A stretch of 64,000 nucleotides of DNA from Sulfitobacter geojensis (GTDB lineage: Bacteria; Pseudomonadota; Alphaproteobacteria; Rhodobacterales; Rhodobacteraceae). The position numbers and the translations under genes were made by a program. Positions 34,018-42,988 of this stretch are shown one piece after another. Under the pieces are notes generated by a model, which saw nothing but the letters and a program-made list of their open reading frames with translations, was not told where the DNA came from and ran no database searches. Every line of letters begins with the position of its first letter. The stretch's first letter is position 1. The DNA lies in contig NZ_JASE01000005.1 of the NCBI RefSeq assembly GCF_000622325.1, positions 3,100,001 to 3,164,000 of the forward strand. Direction: 5' to 3'.

Positions 34018-35109
34018 ATGACATATAAAATCTCACGACGCGGCCTTCTTGCGTCGTCAGCGGCAGCTGCCGGCACCTTGGCGATGCCCGCAATCGTGCG
34101 TGCCGCAGGCAACAAGCCGCTGGACGGCAAAGAGTTGCGCCTTTTGACGTGGTCGGACAACACGGGCCTCGCCATTCTGGATCACATTGCAAAACCATTC
34201 GAGGAAGCAACCGGCGCGCGCGTGATCGCGGATCGCACGGGATCAACATCGGAAATGGTGGCCAAACTGCGCGCCGCTGGTGATCGCCCGCAATATGACG
34301 TGATCACCCTTGCGGGTGTTGGCGCGGTTGAGCTGGCCGGCGATGGTCTTTTGGCGCAACCGGACCTGAACAAGCTGCCGAACCTGGAACAGGTTGATCC
34401 GCGGTTCCGCACCGGTGCGGACGGGCACGGCATCGGCTATCTGCTTTGGACCGGTGGTTTGATCTTTAACACCAAGACTTTTGCGGAACCACCGAAATCC
34501 TACGCCGAAATGTGGGACGCGTCCCACCAAAACCGCCTGTTCTTGCCCCCTTCCACATGGACGGATGCACTGGACACCATTTTCGCGACCGGCAAAATGC
34601 TGGGCGGTGACGGCACCAATGTGGACGAGGCTTTTGCGAAACTGGCCGAGTTGCGCGACGGCCTGCTCACCTTTGGTGAGAACCCGGCGCAGATTTCCGA
34701 ACTGTTCCGCTCGGATGCGCTGGATATTGGCGGGGTTTATGCGCCTGCATTCTATGCGAATGAACTGAAAGACCCTGCAAATTCGAACATGGGCGCGACC
34801 TATGACGTCGACGAAGGTTTCTTTGCGGATCTGATGTACACCATCGTTCCAAAGGCCAAGCCGGGTGATGATGACGTTGTACATGCCTTTATCGACTACA
34901 CACTCGACGCGAACGTACAGGGTAAAATGGCCGAAGCCGTGCTGAACGGCCCGATCAACCAGAACGCCGTGATGTCGGATGACGCGAAAGCAAGCCCCTT
35001 CATCATCAAGCCCGAACAGATGGGCGACGCGGCCGTGGTACATGACAAGTCCTTCATCGCTGAAGTGCGTGAAGACTGGATCATGCGTTACACCCAGACC
35101 TTGGCGTGA
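34018..35109 (+). CDS. Tat-exported polyamine-type ABC binding protein
   Basis: 363 residues. The N-terminus carries a twin-arginine signal (SRRGLLASS...IVRA), so it is probably exported folded. The rest is a PotD/PotF-like binding protein (LRLLTWSDN, GHGIGYLLWTGGLIFN). GGGGAA precedes ATG 34018. It heads an operon with two permeases and an ATPase. Linked RidA and ureohydrolase genes suggest a polyamine or guanidino compound such as agmatine or guanidinobutyrate as the ligand. Confidence 0.85.
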   Translation: MTYKISRRGLLASSAAAAGTLAMPAIVRAAGNKPLDGKELRLLTWSDNTGLAILDHIAKPFEEATGARVIADRTGSTSEMVAKLRAAGDRPQYDVITLAGVGAVELAGDGLLAQPDLNKLPNLEQVDPRFRTGADGHGIGYLLWTGGLIFNTKTFAEPPKSYAEMWDASHQNRLFLPPSTWTDALDTIFATGKMLGGDGTNVDEAFAKLAELRDGLLTFGENPAQISELFRSDALDIGGVYAPAFYANELKDPANSNMGATYDVDEGFFADLMYTIVPKAKPGDDDVVHAFIDYTLDANVQGKMAEAVLNGPINQNAVMSDDAKASPFIIKPEQMGDAAVVHDKSFIAEVREDWIMRYTQTLA

Positions 35110-35134
35110 TCCGCCCAAGACAGGACGTTCCGCA

Positions 35135-35986
35135 GTGAGCATTCAACTGACCCGATCAAAAGCGCTGGCATTTTCTTTGCCAGCGCTCATCGCGATTCTG
35201 CCCTTTCTCGGGGCATGTTTTTATATCTTCCGGTTTTCAATTTCAGGCGAACAATCCCGCATCGAAGGTTTTTCGCTCCAGCCCTATCTGGATTTGATGA
35301 CACCGTATTTCGGCCGCTCTGTCTGGCTAACATTGCGGCTGGCGTTTATCGCCACGCTGCTTGCCATGTTGATGGCCGTCCCGCTTGCGTTTTTGCTGAC
35401 CAGCCTGCGCAATCCCTTTGCCCGCCGCGCACTGACCATTGTGATCTTGCTGCCGCTCATCTTAAATCTACTTGTGCAAGCCTACGGGTGGATTCTGCTG
35501 CTTGGGCCCAGTGGCGTGCTGAACGCGACCCTGCGCAGTCTTGGCATCATCGAACGGCCGATCTTTTTGCTGTTCAATGAAACAGGTGTTCTCTTGGGGC
35601 TGGTGCAAACCTCCCTGCCCTTGGCTGTCTTTCCGATTGTCAGTTCTGTACGCGGCATTTCGCGCGAACATCTCGAAGCTGCCAGTTCTCTTGGTGCATC
35701 GCACTGGCGCATCTTCTTTGACGTGACTGTACCGCTGCTGCGCCCCGGATTGTTTGGCGCGGCTTCGATCGTGTTTGCCTTCAACGCCAGCGCCTTTGCC
35801 ATTCCATTGCTGCTGGGCGGGCGTCGGGTTCAGATGATGGGCATCGCCATCCGCGATATGATTTCACCCTTGTTTAACTGGTCGGGCGCTGCGGCGGCTG
35901 GCATGATCCTGATTTTTGTCACCATGTTCGTCATGCTGTTCGCAGCGTGGTTGGCACGTGTCACATCAGAAAAAGTGGAGCGCTGA
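35135..35986 (+). CDS. ABC permease, PotB type
   Basis: 283 residues with six membrane helices and the EAA loop EAASSLGASHWRIFFDVTVP. It is one membrane half of the polyamine-type importer. GTG 35135, with GGA about 12 bases upstream, is the best start; the open frame before it overlaps the binding-protein gene. The second permease gene begins 1 base after its stop. Confidence 0.88.
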   Translation: MSIQLTRSKALAFSLPALIAILPFLGACFYIFRFSISGEQSRIEGFSLQPYLDLMTPYFGRSVWLTLRLAFIATLLAMLMAVPLAFLLTSLRNPFARRALTIVILLPLILNLLVQAYGWILLLGPSGVLNATLRSLGIIERPIFLLFNETGVLLGLVQTSLPLAVFPIVSSVRGISREHLEAASSLGASHWRIFFDVTVPLLRPGLFGAASIVFAFNASAFAIPLLLGGRRVQMMGIAIRDMISPLFNWSGAAAAGMILIFVTMFVMLFAAWLARVTSEKVER

Positions 35987-35987
35987 T

Positions 35988-36830
35988 ATGCGCGTTGATC
36001 TTCTGCCGACCGAGGGCGGCGGCACCTATCGCTTTGTCATCATCCTGCTTGCGATATGTGGCATCCTGATCTCGTCCCTACCCGTCATTGTCGTTACGAT
36101 CATGTCATTTTCCGCGGCTGAAAATACCGGCTTCCCCCCCGAAGCCCTGTCCTTGCGATGGTACAGCGAAGTCATCGAGATGTTCACCGCACAAGACGCA
36201 AACAGCGCACAGTCCGTTGTGGATTCGACACTCACCAGCCTGCTCGTTGCCCTCATTGTGATGGTGATTTCGACCGGTGTCTGCATTCCGCTGGCCTATG
36301 TACTGGCGCGGGGTGACCGGCGCATTCGGGCCGGGATGGAATTGCTGTTTACCCTCCCTCTCGTCTTTCCGCTGGTGATCCTCGGGATCGCATTCTTGCT
36401 GATCGCGGAAAGCCTGCGGCTCGATATCGGGATATGGCGGATTATCATCCCGCATGTCGCCTTGGTCCTGCCATTTGTCCTGCGCAACTGTTTGAGTGCC
36501 ATGAGCGGTATCAGCATCGAGGTCGAGGAAGCCGCCGTATCGCTGGGCGCATCGCCGCTACGCGCGATTTGGGATGTGGTCATCCCGATGATGAAGGCAG
36601 GTATCCTCGCGGGCCTGATCTTTGCGCTCATCATCAGTTTCAACGAATTCACCATCACGTTCTTTATGTACACCGTCGACGTCAGCACGCTGCCGATCTG
36701 GATGTACAGTCGCACCGTGTCTTCGCTGGACCCCTCAACGCTGGCTTTGTCCGTGTTTATCATCGTCGCTGATGTGTTGCTGATCGTGCTTGTAGACAAG
36801 CTGATCGCCGGTCGCGCCAGTCTCTTTTAG
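35988..36830 (+). CDS. ABC permease, PotC type
   Basis: 280 residues with six membrane helices and the EAA loop EEAAVSLGASPLRAIWDVVIP. It is the second membrane half of the importer. ATG 35988 follows the previous stop by one base and has GTGGAG upstream. The ATPase gene follows after 13 bases. Confidence 0.88.
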   Translation: MRVDLLPTEGGGTYRFVIILLAICGILISSLPVIVVTIMSFSAAENTGFPPEALSLRWYSEVIEMFTAQDANSAQSVVDSTLTSLLVALIVMVISTGVCIPLAYVLARGDRRIRAGMELLFTLPLVFPLVILGIAFLLIAESLRLDIGIWRIIIPHVALVLPFVLRNCLSAMSGISIEVEEAAVSLGASPLRAIWDVVIPMMKAGILAGLIFALIISFNEFTITFFMYTVDVSTLPIWMYSRTVSSLDPSTLALSVFIIVADVLLIVLVDKLIAGRASLF

Positions 36831-36843
36831 AAAGGTCACGGAC

Positions 36844-37899
36844 ATGACGCCTGTCACCCACCTCCATATCAAAAACGTCTCGAAACGGTTTGGCAATGTC
36901 GACGCCCTTCGGGATGTCGATCTAAAGGTCGAACGGGGCTCCTTCGTTTGCCTGCTGGGACCATCCGGTTGTGGAAAAACCACATTGCTGCGGATCATCG
37001 CAGGGTTTGAAACCGCGACCAACGGCAGCCTGATCCTTGACGGGAAAGACATCTCGAAACAGCCGCCACACAAACGCGGCTTTGGCATGGTGTTCCAATC
37101 CCTCGCTCTTTTTCCGCACATGAGTGTGGCCCGCAACATCGGCTACGGTTTGAAATTGCGCGGCGTCAAAGGGGCGGCGCAACGTGACCGCGTTGAAGAG
37201 TTGCTAGAGGTGATCCAACTGCCCCATATCGCTGATCGCCCGGTGTCGGCCTTGTCAGGCGGGCAACGGCAAAGGGTGGCCATTGCACGTGCCCTCGCCA
37301 TCCAGCCGCCGTTGTTTTTGCTGGATGAACCCTTGTCCGCTCTGGATGCCAAATTACGCGACAACATGCAGATCGAACTGCGACAACTGCAACAAAAGTT
37401 CGGCGTCACCACGATTCTCGTGACCCATGACCAGCACGAAGCAATGATGCTAGCGGATGAACTGGTGGTTCTGAAAGACGGAGCCTTGCGCCAGTCCGCG
37501 CCGCCGTCACAGGTTTATAACGCGCCGGCTGACAGCTTTGTCGCCGATTTCCTTGGGGCTGCGAACCTGATCGACGTGGGCAAGATCACCGGTGGCACAG
37601 TCGAGGTGTTCGGCACTTCCGTCAAAAGCGAAGCGCCCCACAAGGAGGGTGACCAAATGCTTGCTGCAGTGCGTGCCGAACATGTCGCACTGACGCCCGC
37701 CGCAACGGCAGGGGCGAAACCGGTAGGCGCGATTTCGTTCATGCGCGATCTTGGGCCCGCAACAGAATTTGTGGTGGCGATCCAGGGCAAAGAGTTGCGG
37801 GTACGGTGCCCCAGCGCAAATGCGCAAGGCCTAGATATCGGAGCGCAAGTGGCACTGACGTTCGATGCCGAACAGGTCTCATTGTTCAAAGCGTCCTAG
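36844..37899 (+). CDS. ABC ATPase, PotA type
   Basis: 351 residues: Walker A GPSGCGKTT, Q-loop FQSLALFPHMSV, signature LSGGQRQR, Walker B FLLDEPLSALD, His switch VTHDQHEAMMLAD, and a TOBE domain at the C-terminus (about 275-350). It energises the permease pair directly upstream. AAAGG lies 9 bases before ATG 36844. The operon ends here, as two hairpins and no gene follow. Confidence 0.9.
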   Translation: MTPVTHLHIKNVSKRFGNVDALRDVDLKVERGSFVCLLGPSGCGKTTLLRIIAGFETATNGSLILDGKDISKQPPHKRGFGMVFQSLALFPHMSVARNIGYGLKLRGVKGAAQRDRVEELLEVIQLPHIADRPVSALSGGQRQRVAIARALAIQPPLFLLDEPLSALDAKLRDNMQIELRQLQQKFGVTTILVTHDQHEAMMLADELVVLKDGALRQSAPPSQVYNAPADSFVADFLGAANLIDVGKITGGTVEVFGTSVKSEAPHKEGDQMLAAVRAEHVALTPAATAGAKPVGAISFMRDLGPATEFVVAIQGKELRVRCPSANAQGLDIGAQVALTFDAEQVSLFKAS

Positions 37900-38247
37900 C
37901 CTGCGACCGCTTCGACGCCCTCAGCGGTGGGCGTCGGAGCAATGGGCGCACAGTGGCATCTAGCGAGCAAAAGGCGTCTGCGCCCCGCCAGATTGCTGCC
38001 CGATCTGCATCAGTTGGCGGGATCAAGCGAACCCTTTCAGATCAGCAAATCAACTTTCAGGGTGTTTTATGAGGCGCATGCACCCTTAGGGAAAAATCAC
38101 GATCCCCGCTGTCATCGGGTCCAGCAGCTTGATCGTGATACTTTCACAGCTTTTCTCAGGCACTTTTGCCCGGTGCACAGGGTGCATAAATCGGGCGGGA
38201 GCAGACTGCTCCCGCCCCTTTCTCAGCAATACGACATGCCTGCGGAC
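37900..38247. other. 348-base gap between convergent operons
   Basis: No gene seen. A perfect 8-bp hairpin (CGACGCCC stem) lies at 37913-37936, just after the ATPase stop, and a stronger one at 38193-38217. The rest shows no recognised content. Confidence 0.6.
38193..38217. terminator. terminator-like hairpin
   Basis: A perfect 11-bp stem (GGGCGGGAGCA with its complement) and a three-base loop, followed on the plus strand by CTTTCTC. It is well placed to end both the plus-strand transporter operon and the minus-strand speB-ridA operon. There is no long T-run. Confidence 0.6.
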
Positions 38248-38592
38248 TTAAGATTTCGCGGCAGTGATCATGACCTCAACCAGAAACTCCGGCGTGGCCA
38301 AACGTGCCTCTACGCAGGCGCGTGCTGGCGGGTTTGCAGGGTCGATCCACGCGTCCCAGACTGCGTTCATTTCTGAAATGGTCGCAATATCTGCAAGCCA
38401 GATCGTGGCTGACAGAATTTGCGATTTGCTGCTTCCGGCATCCGCCAGCAAACGGTCCACTTCGGCCAGCATATCCTTGGTTTGTGCGGTAACATCCGCC
38501 CCTGAACCGATCTGTCCTGCAAGATAGATCATATCACCATAGACCACCGTTTGGCTCATTCGGTTGTCGGGTTCGCTGCGTTTGATTGTCAT
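38248..38592 (-). CDS. RidA-family enamine/imine deaminase
   Basis: 114 residues of the YjgF/YER057c/UK114 family, which hydrolyses reactive enamines and imines from amine and amino-acid breakdown. It has VYGDMIYLAGQIG, QTKDMLAEVDRLL and the active-site Arg/Glu region RACVEARLATPEFLVEVMI (Arg before ACVE). AAGGA precedes ATG 38592. It follows the ureohydrolase by 12 bases in one operon, suggesting removal of imine by-products of the same pathway. Confidence 0.9.
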   Translation of the reverse strand: MTIKRSEPDNRMSQTVVYGDMIYLAGQIGSGADVTAQTKDMLAEVDRLLADAGSSKSQILSATIWLADIATISEMNAVWDAWIDPANPPARACVEARLATPEFLVEVMITAAKS

Positions 38593-38604
38593 CGTAAGAT
38601 GTCC

Positions 38605-39657
38605 TTATTTTGAAGTTCGGGAGGGAGAGAATTGCATCAGGCTTAAGATTTCGAACAGCATCTGCGCGCCGTTCTGGGCTGTGTTGGTGGTGGGATCGTA
38701 AGCCGGTGCAACTTCGACAACGTCCCCGCCCACAAGGTTCACGCCTTTCATACCCCGGATCAGTTTGAAGGCCTCGCGCGTGGTCAGCCCGCCGACCTCC
38801 GGCGTGCCGGTCCCGGGGGCATAGGCGGGGTCGAGGCTGTCGATATCGAACGAAAAATACGTTGGTCCATCACCCACAACATCACGTGCTTTTGCGATGA
38901 TGTCCGGCAGGTTCGCTTCTGTGATACTTGCCGCCTCGACCACAGTCATCCCCGACATTTCGGAGAACTCCCAGATGTATTTTGCAGCCCCCCTGATGCC
39001 GATCTGGATTGTCCGCTCGGGGTCAAGCAACCCGTCAAGCACAGCATTGCGAAACGGGCCACCATGGTGGAACTTTTCGCCTTCGTAAGAACCGCCCGTA
39101 TCGCAGTGCGCGTCAATGTGGATCATGCCGACAGGCCCGTCTTTCGCGACGGCCTTTAAGATCGGGTGGCTGATCGAGTGGTCCCCGCCGACGCCCAAAG
39201 GGATCACGCCTTGCGCCACGATCCTGTTTACAAAATCCTCAACGTCCGCATGGCTTTGTGTCAGATCAAAGCGGCTTTGCATGGGCACGTCACCAATGTC
39301 GGCGACTGACATTTCGTGAACCGGCGCGCATTCAAGCGCATCGTTATAGGGGCCAATCCGTTCGATACTGCGCAGGGCGCGCGGCCCAAACCGCGACCCG
39401 TTGCGATTGGTGACCCCAAGATCCATCGGCACCCCGTAAAGCGCCACATCCAAGGCGGAGATGTCAGTGCCAGCGTCAAACGCAATGTGAGGCGCATCCA
39501 GCAACGTCGGCATACCGGCATAAGGCGCAGGGCGACGTCCCCCTTCGGAAAAGATTTTCTCGGCGATCCGTTGTCCTTTCGGATCAAGCAGGTCACCACC
39601 AGTTGCATCCCCGAATTTTCGTTGCAATCCAGCAAGTTTTTCTGCCGTCCAAGCCAT
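38605..39657 (-). CDS. agmatinase-family ureohydrolase
   Basis: Manganese-dependent hydrolysis of a guanidino group to urea and amine. 350 residues with the family's metal-ligand motifs GVGGDHSISHP, IHIDAHCDTGG and SFDIDSLDPAYAPGTGTPE. Members act on agmatine, guanidinobutyrate, guanidinopropionate or guanidine; which one cannot be decided here. ATG 39657 has AAAGGGA 6 bases upstream; the ATG at 39672 is an alternative. Divergent to a LysR gene and linked to a polyamine-type importer. Confidence 0.88.
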   Translation of the reverse strand: MAWTAEKLAGLQRKFGDATGGDLLDPKGQRIAEKIFSEGGRRPAPYAGMPTLLDAPHIAFDAGTDISALDVALYGVPMDLGVTNRNGSRFGPRALRSIERIGPYNDALECAPVHEMSVADIGDVPMQSRFDLTQSHADVEDFVNRIVAQGVIPLGVGGDHSISHPILKAVAKDGPVGMIHIDAHCDTGGSYEGEKFHHGGPFRNAVLDGLLDPERTIQIGIRGAAKYIWEFSEMSGMTVVEAASITEANLPDIIAKARDVVGDGPTYFSFDIDSLDPAYAPGTGTPEVGGLTTREAFKLIRGMKGVNLVGGDVVEVAPAYDPTTNTAQNGAQMLFEILSLMQFSPSRTSK

Positions 39658-39775
39658 ATCAATCCCTTTCATTCATCGCCTATGCCTAGCGCGACTTGAA
39701 GGGTGAATTAAATTTGAACATTCAGAAGTTTTGTTTCATATCTATACAACTCGTATTTTTCATGGACCTTCACAC

Positions 39776-40690
39776 ATGCCCCGACGCAAGAAAGCCTTTT
39801 CCGGCACCGTAAATGATGTTGACTTGCGGTTAATGCGCGTCTTTAAAACCGTGATCGAATGCGGGGGGTTATCCGCGGCGCAGACCGAACTTGGCGTGGG
39901 CAGGTCAACCATATCCCGACAAATTTCTGATCTCGAAACACGGTTGGGCATGCGCTTGTGCCACCGCGGGCGCAGCGGGTTTTACCTGACCCAACAGGGC
40001 CAACAGGCCTATGAGTTCATCGATCATTTTCTGAAGCAAAGCGATGATTTCACATCGCGTATCGCCAGCATCAGCAACAAGATGGTCGGCAAGATCGAAA
40101 TCGGCATGATCGACTTTACGATGAGCGACGTCAAAAACCCGCTGATCAGCGCCATTCGGGCGTTTCAGGATATTTCGCCGGATGTGTCGATCAACATGAT
40201 GACCGGATCGCCAAACGAAGTTGAACGCGGCGTGATTGATGGCAAATTACACATCGGCATCGTCCCCGACTATCAACGCCACCCGAGCCTGAATTATATA
40301 ACGCTTTACGATGAACGGGTCGGGCTGTTTTGTGGGGGCAATCACCCGCTGGTTGACGACGTGCGCAGCGGCGCGCCCCTGTCGGACAAGGACGTGTGCC
40401 GGCACAAGCTGGTTCATCGCGCGTATTTCGAAAGTGAGCGCCTGCGTAAAAGAAAACAGATTTTTCCAGTTGGCAGTACCGTCTATCAAACCGAAGCGGT
40501 GCTTTCACTTGTGCGAAGCGGTGCTTATTTGGGCTACTTTCCGTCCCATTGTCAGGATCTGTTTCGGGACGAGTTCTATGAAATCCTGCCCGATGTCTTT
40601 AGCTATTCCACGCCGATCTGTGCCGTCTGGCGCACCGATCGCAACCAGTCTGCGATTTTGCAAGACTTTCTTGATCTTTTAAAGCCTTAG
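39776..40690 (+). CDS. LysR-family transcriptional regulator
   Basis: 304 residues: helix-turn-helix (about 12-70: VDLRLMRVFKTVIECGGLSA, GRSTISRQISDLETRLG) and a substrate-binding-type effector domain. It is divergent from the ureohydrolase-RidA operon, the usual arrangement for a LysR regulator and its target. ATG 39776 is chosen by family length; no strong ribosome site is seen, so the start is less certain. Confidence 0.87.
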   Translation: MPRRKKAFSGTVNDVDLRLMRVFKTVIECGGLSAAQTELGVGRSTISRQISDLETRLGMRLCHRGRSGFYLTQQGQQAYEFIDHFLKQSDDFTSRIASISNKMVGKIEIGMIDFTMSDVKNPLISAIRAFQDISPDVSINMMTGSPNEVERGVIDGKLHIGIVPDYQRHPSLNYITLYDERVGLFCGGNHPLVDDVRSGAPLSDKDVCRHKLVHRAYFESERLRKRKQIFPVGSTVYQTEAVLSLVRSGAYLGYFPSHCQDLFRDEFYEILPDVFSYSTPICAVWRTDRNQSAILQDFLDLLKP

Positions 40691-40770
40691 GAAGGTCGGG
40701 CCGCCGAAAACTACGGGCACAAATGCGCATGCGCCCTGCACCGCCGCATTCAGCCGTTGTGCTTTGCTTT

Positions 40771-41175
40771 TCAGGTCCCGCGCACCTGTGCGATTGACGT
40801 CTCCGCCAGTCTTTTGACCAAGCTTTCTTCGATCTCTTCCAGAACGCCGGAGACCTTTTTGTGCAACGCATGCTCAACGGAGCAGGCCGGTGCTTCGCTG
40901 CTCTCATCGGCTGCAACCATCCGCTCATCCAGCGCCAGATAGACGTCGGCCAGCGAAATATCACAAGGGAGGCGCGCCAGCCGCCATCCCCCCGCGTGCC
41001 CCTTTTCAGAGGTCAACAAACCCGCCTCCCGCAGCTTGCCCAAGACGCGGCGCACGACAACAGGATTGGTCCCCGCATGTTCCGCGATATCGGAAGACGT
41101 GCGCAGCCGGTCAGGATCCCCCGCCATATGGCTGAGGGTATGTAGAGCGAGAGACAGACGCGAATTGCGTTTCAT
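40771..41175 (-). CDS. Rrf2-family transcriptional regulator
   Basis: 134 residues with the Rrf2 winged helix (SLALHTLSHMA, LRTSSDIAEHAGTNPVVVRR, EAGLLTSEKGHAGGWRLAR). The three-Cys iron-sulfur cluster of IscR/NsrR is missing: only two Cys are present (LPCD, ACSVEH), so it is more like YwnA-type members and may sense by another route. It is divergent from the CobW GTPase gene; two copies of a 17-bp inverted repeat lie between them. Confidence 0.87.
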   Translation of the reverse strand: MKRNSRLSLALHTLSHMAGDPDRLRTSSDIAEHAGTNPVVVRRVLGKLREAGLLTSEKGHAGGWRLARLPCDISLADVYLALDERMVAADESSEAPACSVEHALHKKVSGVLEEIEESLVKRLAETSIAQVRGT

Positions 41176-41205
41176 AAGCGGTTTTTCTCCATACGCGCAT
41201 CATTC

Positions 41206-41248
41206 GTAACTTTTGCAGTTGCATTCATAAAGTAACTACGTAAGTTGC
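41206..41248. promoter_or_regulatory. two identical-pattern operators between rrf2 and cobW
   Basis: GTAACT-N5-AGTTGC occurs at 41206-41222 and again at 41232-41248, centres 26 bp apart. The arms are inverted repeats with one mismatch (AGTTGC against the ideal AGTTAC) and are identical between copies, while the 5-base spacers differ. This is what a protein-binding site repeated in tandem looks like. The Rrf2 protein encoded alongside is the likely binder. Confidence 0.65.
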
Positions 41249-41279
41249 GTGAATTATCAGATCAACTTTGGAGCGTTTT

Positions 41280-42494
41280 ATGACAGACAGACGACTTCCC
41301 GTCACGGTGCTTTCGGGCTTTCTTGGCACTGGCAAAACAACCCTGTTGAACCGCGTTCTGAACAATCGCGAAGGCCGCCGTGTGGCCGTGATTGTGAATG
41401 ACATGTCCGAGGTCAACATCGACGCAGACCTTGTGCGCGCGGATACGGAGCTAAGCCGCACGGATGAGACACTCGTGGAAATGTCCAACGGTTGTATCTG
41501 CTGCACATTGCGCGATGACCTTCTGAACGAGGTGCGCAAGCTTGCGGCCCAAAGCCGGTTTGACTACCTGCTGATTGAATCGACGGGCATCTCCGAACCC
41601 CTCCCCGTTGCAGCCACTTTCGATTTTCGTGACGAATTTGGCGACAGCCTGTCGGATGTGGCGCGGCTTGACACTATGGTGACGGTCGTGGACGCGGTGA
41701 ACCTGCTTAACGACTATACCAGCCATGATTTCCTGCGCGACCGCGGCGAGACCATGGGCGAGGAAGATGAACGCACGTTGGTGCATCTGCTGACCGATCA
41801 GATCGAGTTTGCAGATGTCGTGATCCTTAACAAGGTGACGGATGCCGGTGCTGACAAGGTGGATGCAGCCCGCAAGATCATTCGCAGTCTAAACGCCGAC
41901 GCAGAGATCATCGAAACCGATCAATCCAATGTCGCCGCCGGAAAAATCCTTGATACCGGGTTGTTCGATTTTGATCAGGCGCATGAGCACCCGATGTGGG
42001 CGAAAGAGCTATACGGCTTTGCCGATCACATTCCCGAAACCGACGAATACGGCGTTGCATCCTTTGTCTATCGCGCCAAAGCGCCGTTCATTCCCGAGAA
42101 AATTCTTGCGACATTGAACGCGGACATGCCCGGGGTGATCCGCGCCAAAGGGCATTTCTGGATTGCGACGCGACCGGAATGGGTCGCGGAATTTTCGCTT
42201 GCCGGATCGCTATCCAGCGTCAAACCCATTGGGACGTGGTGGGCCAATGTCGCGCAAGACCGCTGGCCGGATCATGTCGCCGCGTCGGATTACATGCAGC
42301 AACACTGGTCAGAGCCCTGGGGCGACCGGCGACAGGAACTGGTGTTTATCGGGGCGGGTATCGATTGGGCCGCGCTCAAATCGAAACTCGACGCCTGTCT
42401 TGTTCCAACAGCTTTGGCCGCGCACCCTGATGTGCTGCCACTTGATTTGCCCGATCCGTTCCCCGGATGGCGCCACGTGGCGGATGCGGCATGA
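41280..42494 (+). CDS. CobW/COG0523-family GTPase, putative metallochaperone
   Basis: 404 residues. Walker [10 protein letters not shown], the metal-binding CxCC in [11 protein letters not shown], GTPase motifs ESTGISEP and LNKVTDAG, then a CobW C-terminal domain (about 265-385). Related proteins (ZigA, YciC, ZagA) hand zinc to enzymes under scarcity. ATG 41280 has TTGGAG upstream. Usually such genes are under Zur; here the adjacent Rrf2 regulator and its putative operators suggest a different signal. Confidence 0.88.
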   Translation: MTDRRLPVTVLSGFLGTGKTTLLNRVLNNREGRRVAVIVNDMSEVNIDADLVRADTELSRTDETLVEMSNGCICCTLRDDLLNEVRKLAAQSRFDYLLIESTGISEPLPVAATFDFRDEFGDSLSDVARLDTMVTVVDAVNLLNDYTSHDFLRDRGETMGEEDERTLVHLLTDQIEFADVVILNKVTDAGADKVDAARKIIRSLNADAEIIETDQSNVAAGKILDTGLFDFDQAHEHPMWAKELYGFADHIPETDEYGVASFVYRAKAPFIPEKILATLNADMPGVIRAKGHFWIATRPEWVAEFSLAGSLSSVKPIGTWWANVAQDRWPDHVAASDYMQQHWSEPWGDRRQELVFIGAGIDWAALKSKLDACLVPTALAAHPDVLPLDLPDPFPGWRHVADAA

Positions 42495-42763
42495 CCCGCA
42501 ACCTCGGGGCGACATCGCTGCGCCGCAAGAACCGGAACGCAGATCCGATGCGCAGCTATGACGCCCTGCCGGTGCCGCTGCGCCGCTGGCTGGCGCAAGC
42601 CTGCCTGCCATGGTCGCCAGCTTCCGCAAGGCGTCTGTGGAATCGCGCCTGCGCAAAAGGGCTGAACGCCGAAGACGCGCTTGCCGCCCTAAGCAAAGCA
42701 GAGAAACGCACCCTCGCGCGGGATCGCCATGCGATATCCGACCGGATAATTCCAAAGACCTAA
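42491..42763 (+). CDS. small conserved protein (DUF6525-like)
   Basis: 90 residues, basic, no signal or membrane segment. The core [20 protein letters not shown] and SARRLW resembles a small family seen in Rhodobacteraceae, recalled as DUF6525; function unknown. ATG 42491 overlaps the CobW stop (ATGA), so it is translated with the metallochaperone and may act with it. The family name is from memory and unverified. Confidence 0.6.
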   Translation: MTRNLGATSLRRKNRNADPMRSYDALPVPLRRWLAQACLPWSPASARRLWNRACAKGLNAEDALAALSKAEKRTLARDRHAISDRIIPKT

Positions 42764-42772
42764 AGGAAGCCT

Positions 42773-42930
42773 TATCTCGATCAACGCCGCCTTGCTGCTG
42801 CCGCGTTGATTGCGGCAAGCACGATGATGCCCGTTCTAGCACAGGACGATACGCTCCCCGTTTCGGTCACCTTTGGCCCGACGTCCCCGACCCGCGGGCG
42901 GGTTACAATGGCCGGATGTTAAGAGCTATC
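42773..42930 (+). pseudogene. remnant of a secreted ABC binding-protein gene (family 5)
   Basis: One frame gives RRLAAAALIAASTMMPVLAQ, a clean signal peptide, then DDTLPVSVTFGPT; the next frame continues DVPDPRAGYNGRML, which resembles the start of mature peptide/nickel-type binding proteins (DPR-GYNGW). So there is a frameshift near 42876, the start codon has decayed (TAT where ATG is expected, with AAGGAAG still upstream), and everything after NGRML is gone. A perfect 7-bp inverted repeat (42925-42945) marks the point where similarity ends. Confidence 0.5.
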
Positions 42931-42988
42931 CATAGCTTGGATAGCGACGACGCTGGCGACGCTGTAGGTCAGACCGGATGCGCCACTT

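Noticed and set aside
38049..38072. Similarity of this stretch to the region just before cobW (41261-41283), ATCAACTTT...GTTTTATGA
   Set aside because: About 20 of 24 bases match but no wider homology or gene follows here; chance or a tiny duplication cannot be told apart.
42925..42945. GCTATCC-N7-GGATAGC as another exopolysaccharide-regulon site
   Set aside because: Arms are similar but the spacer is 7 instead of 4 bases and the site lies in a decayed gene 18 kb away.
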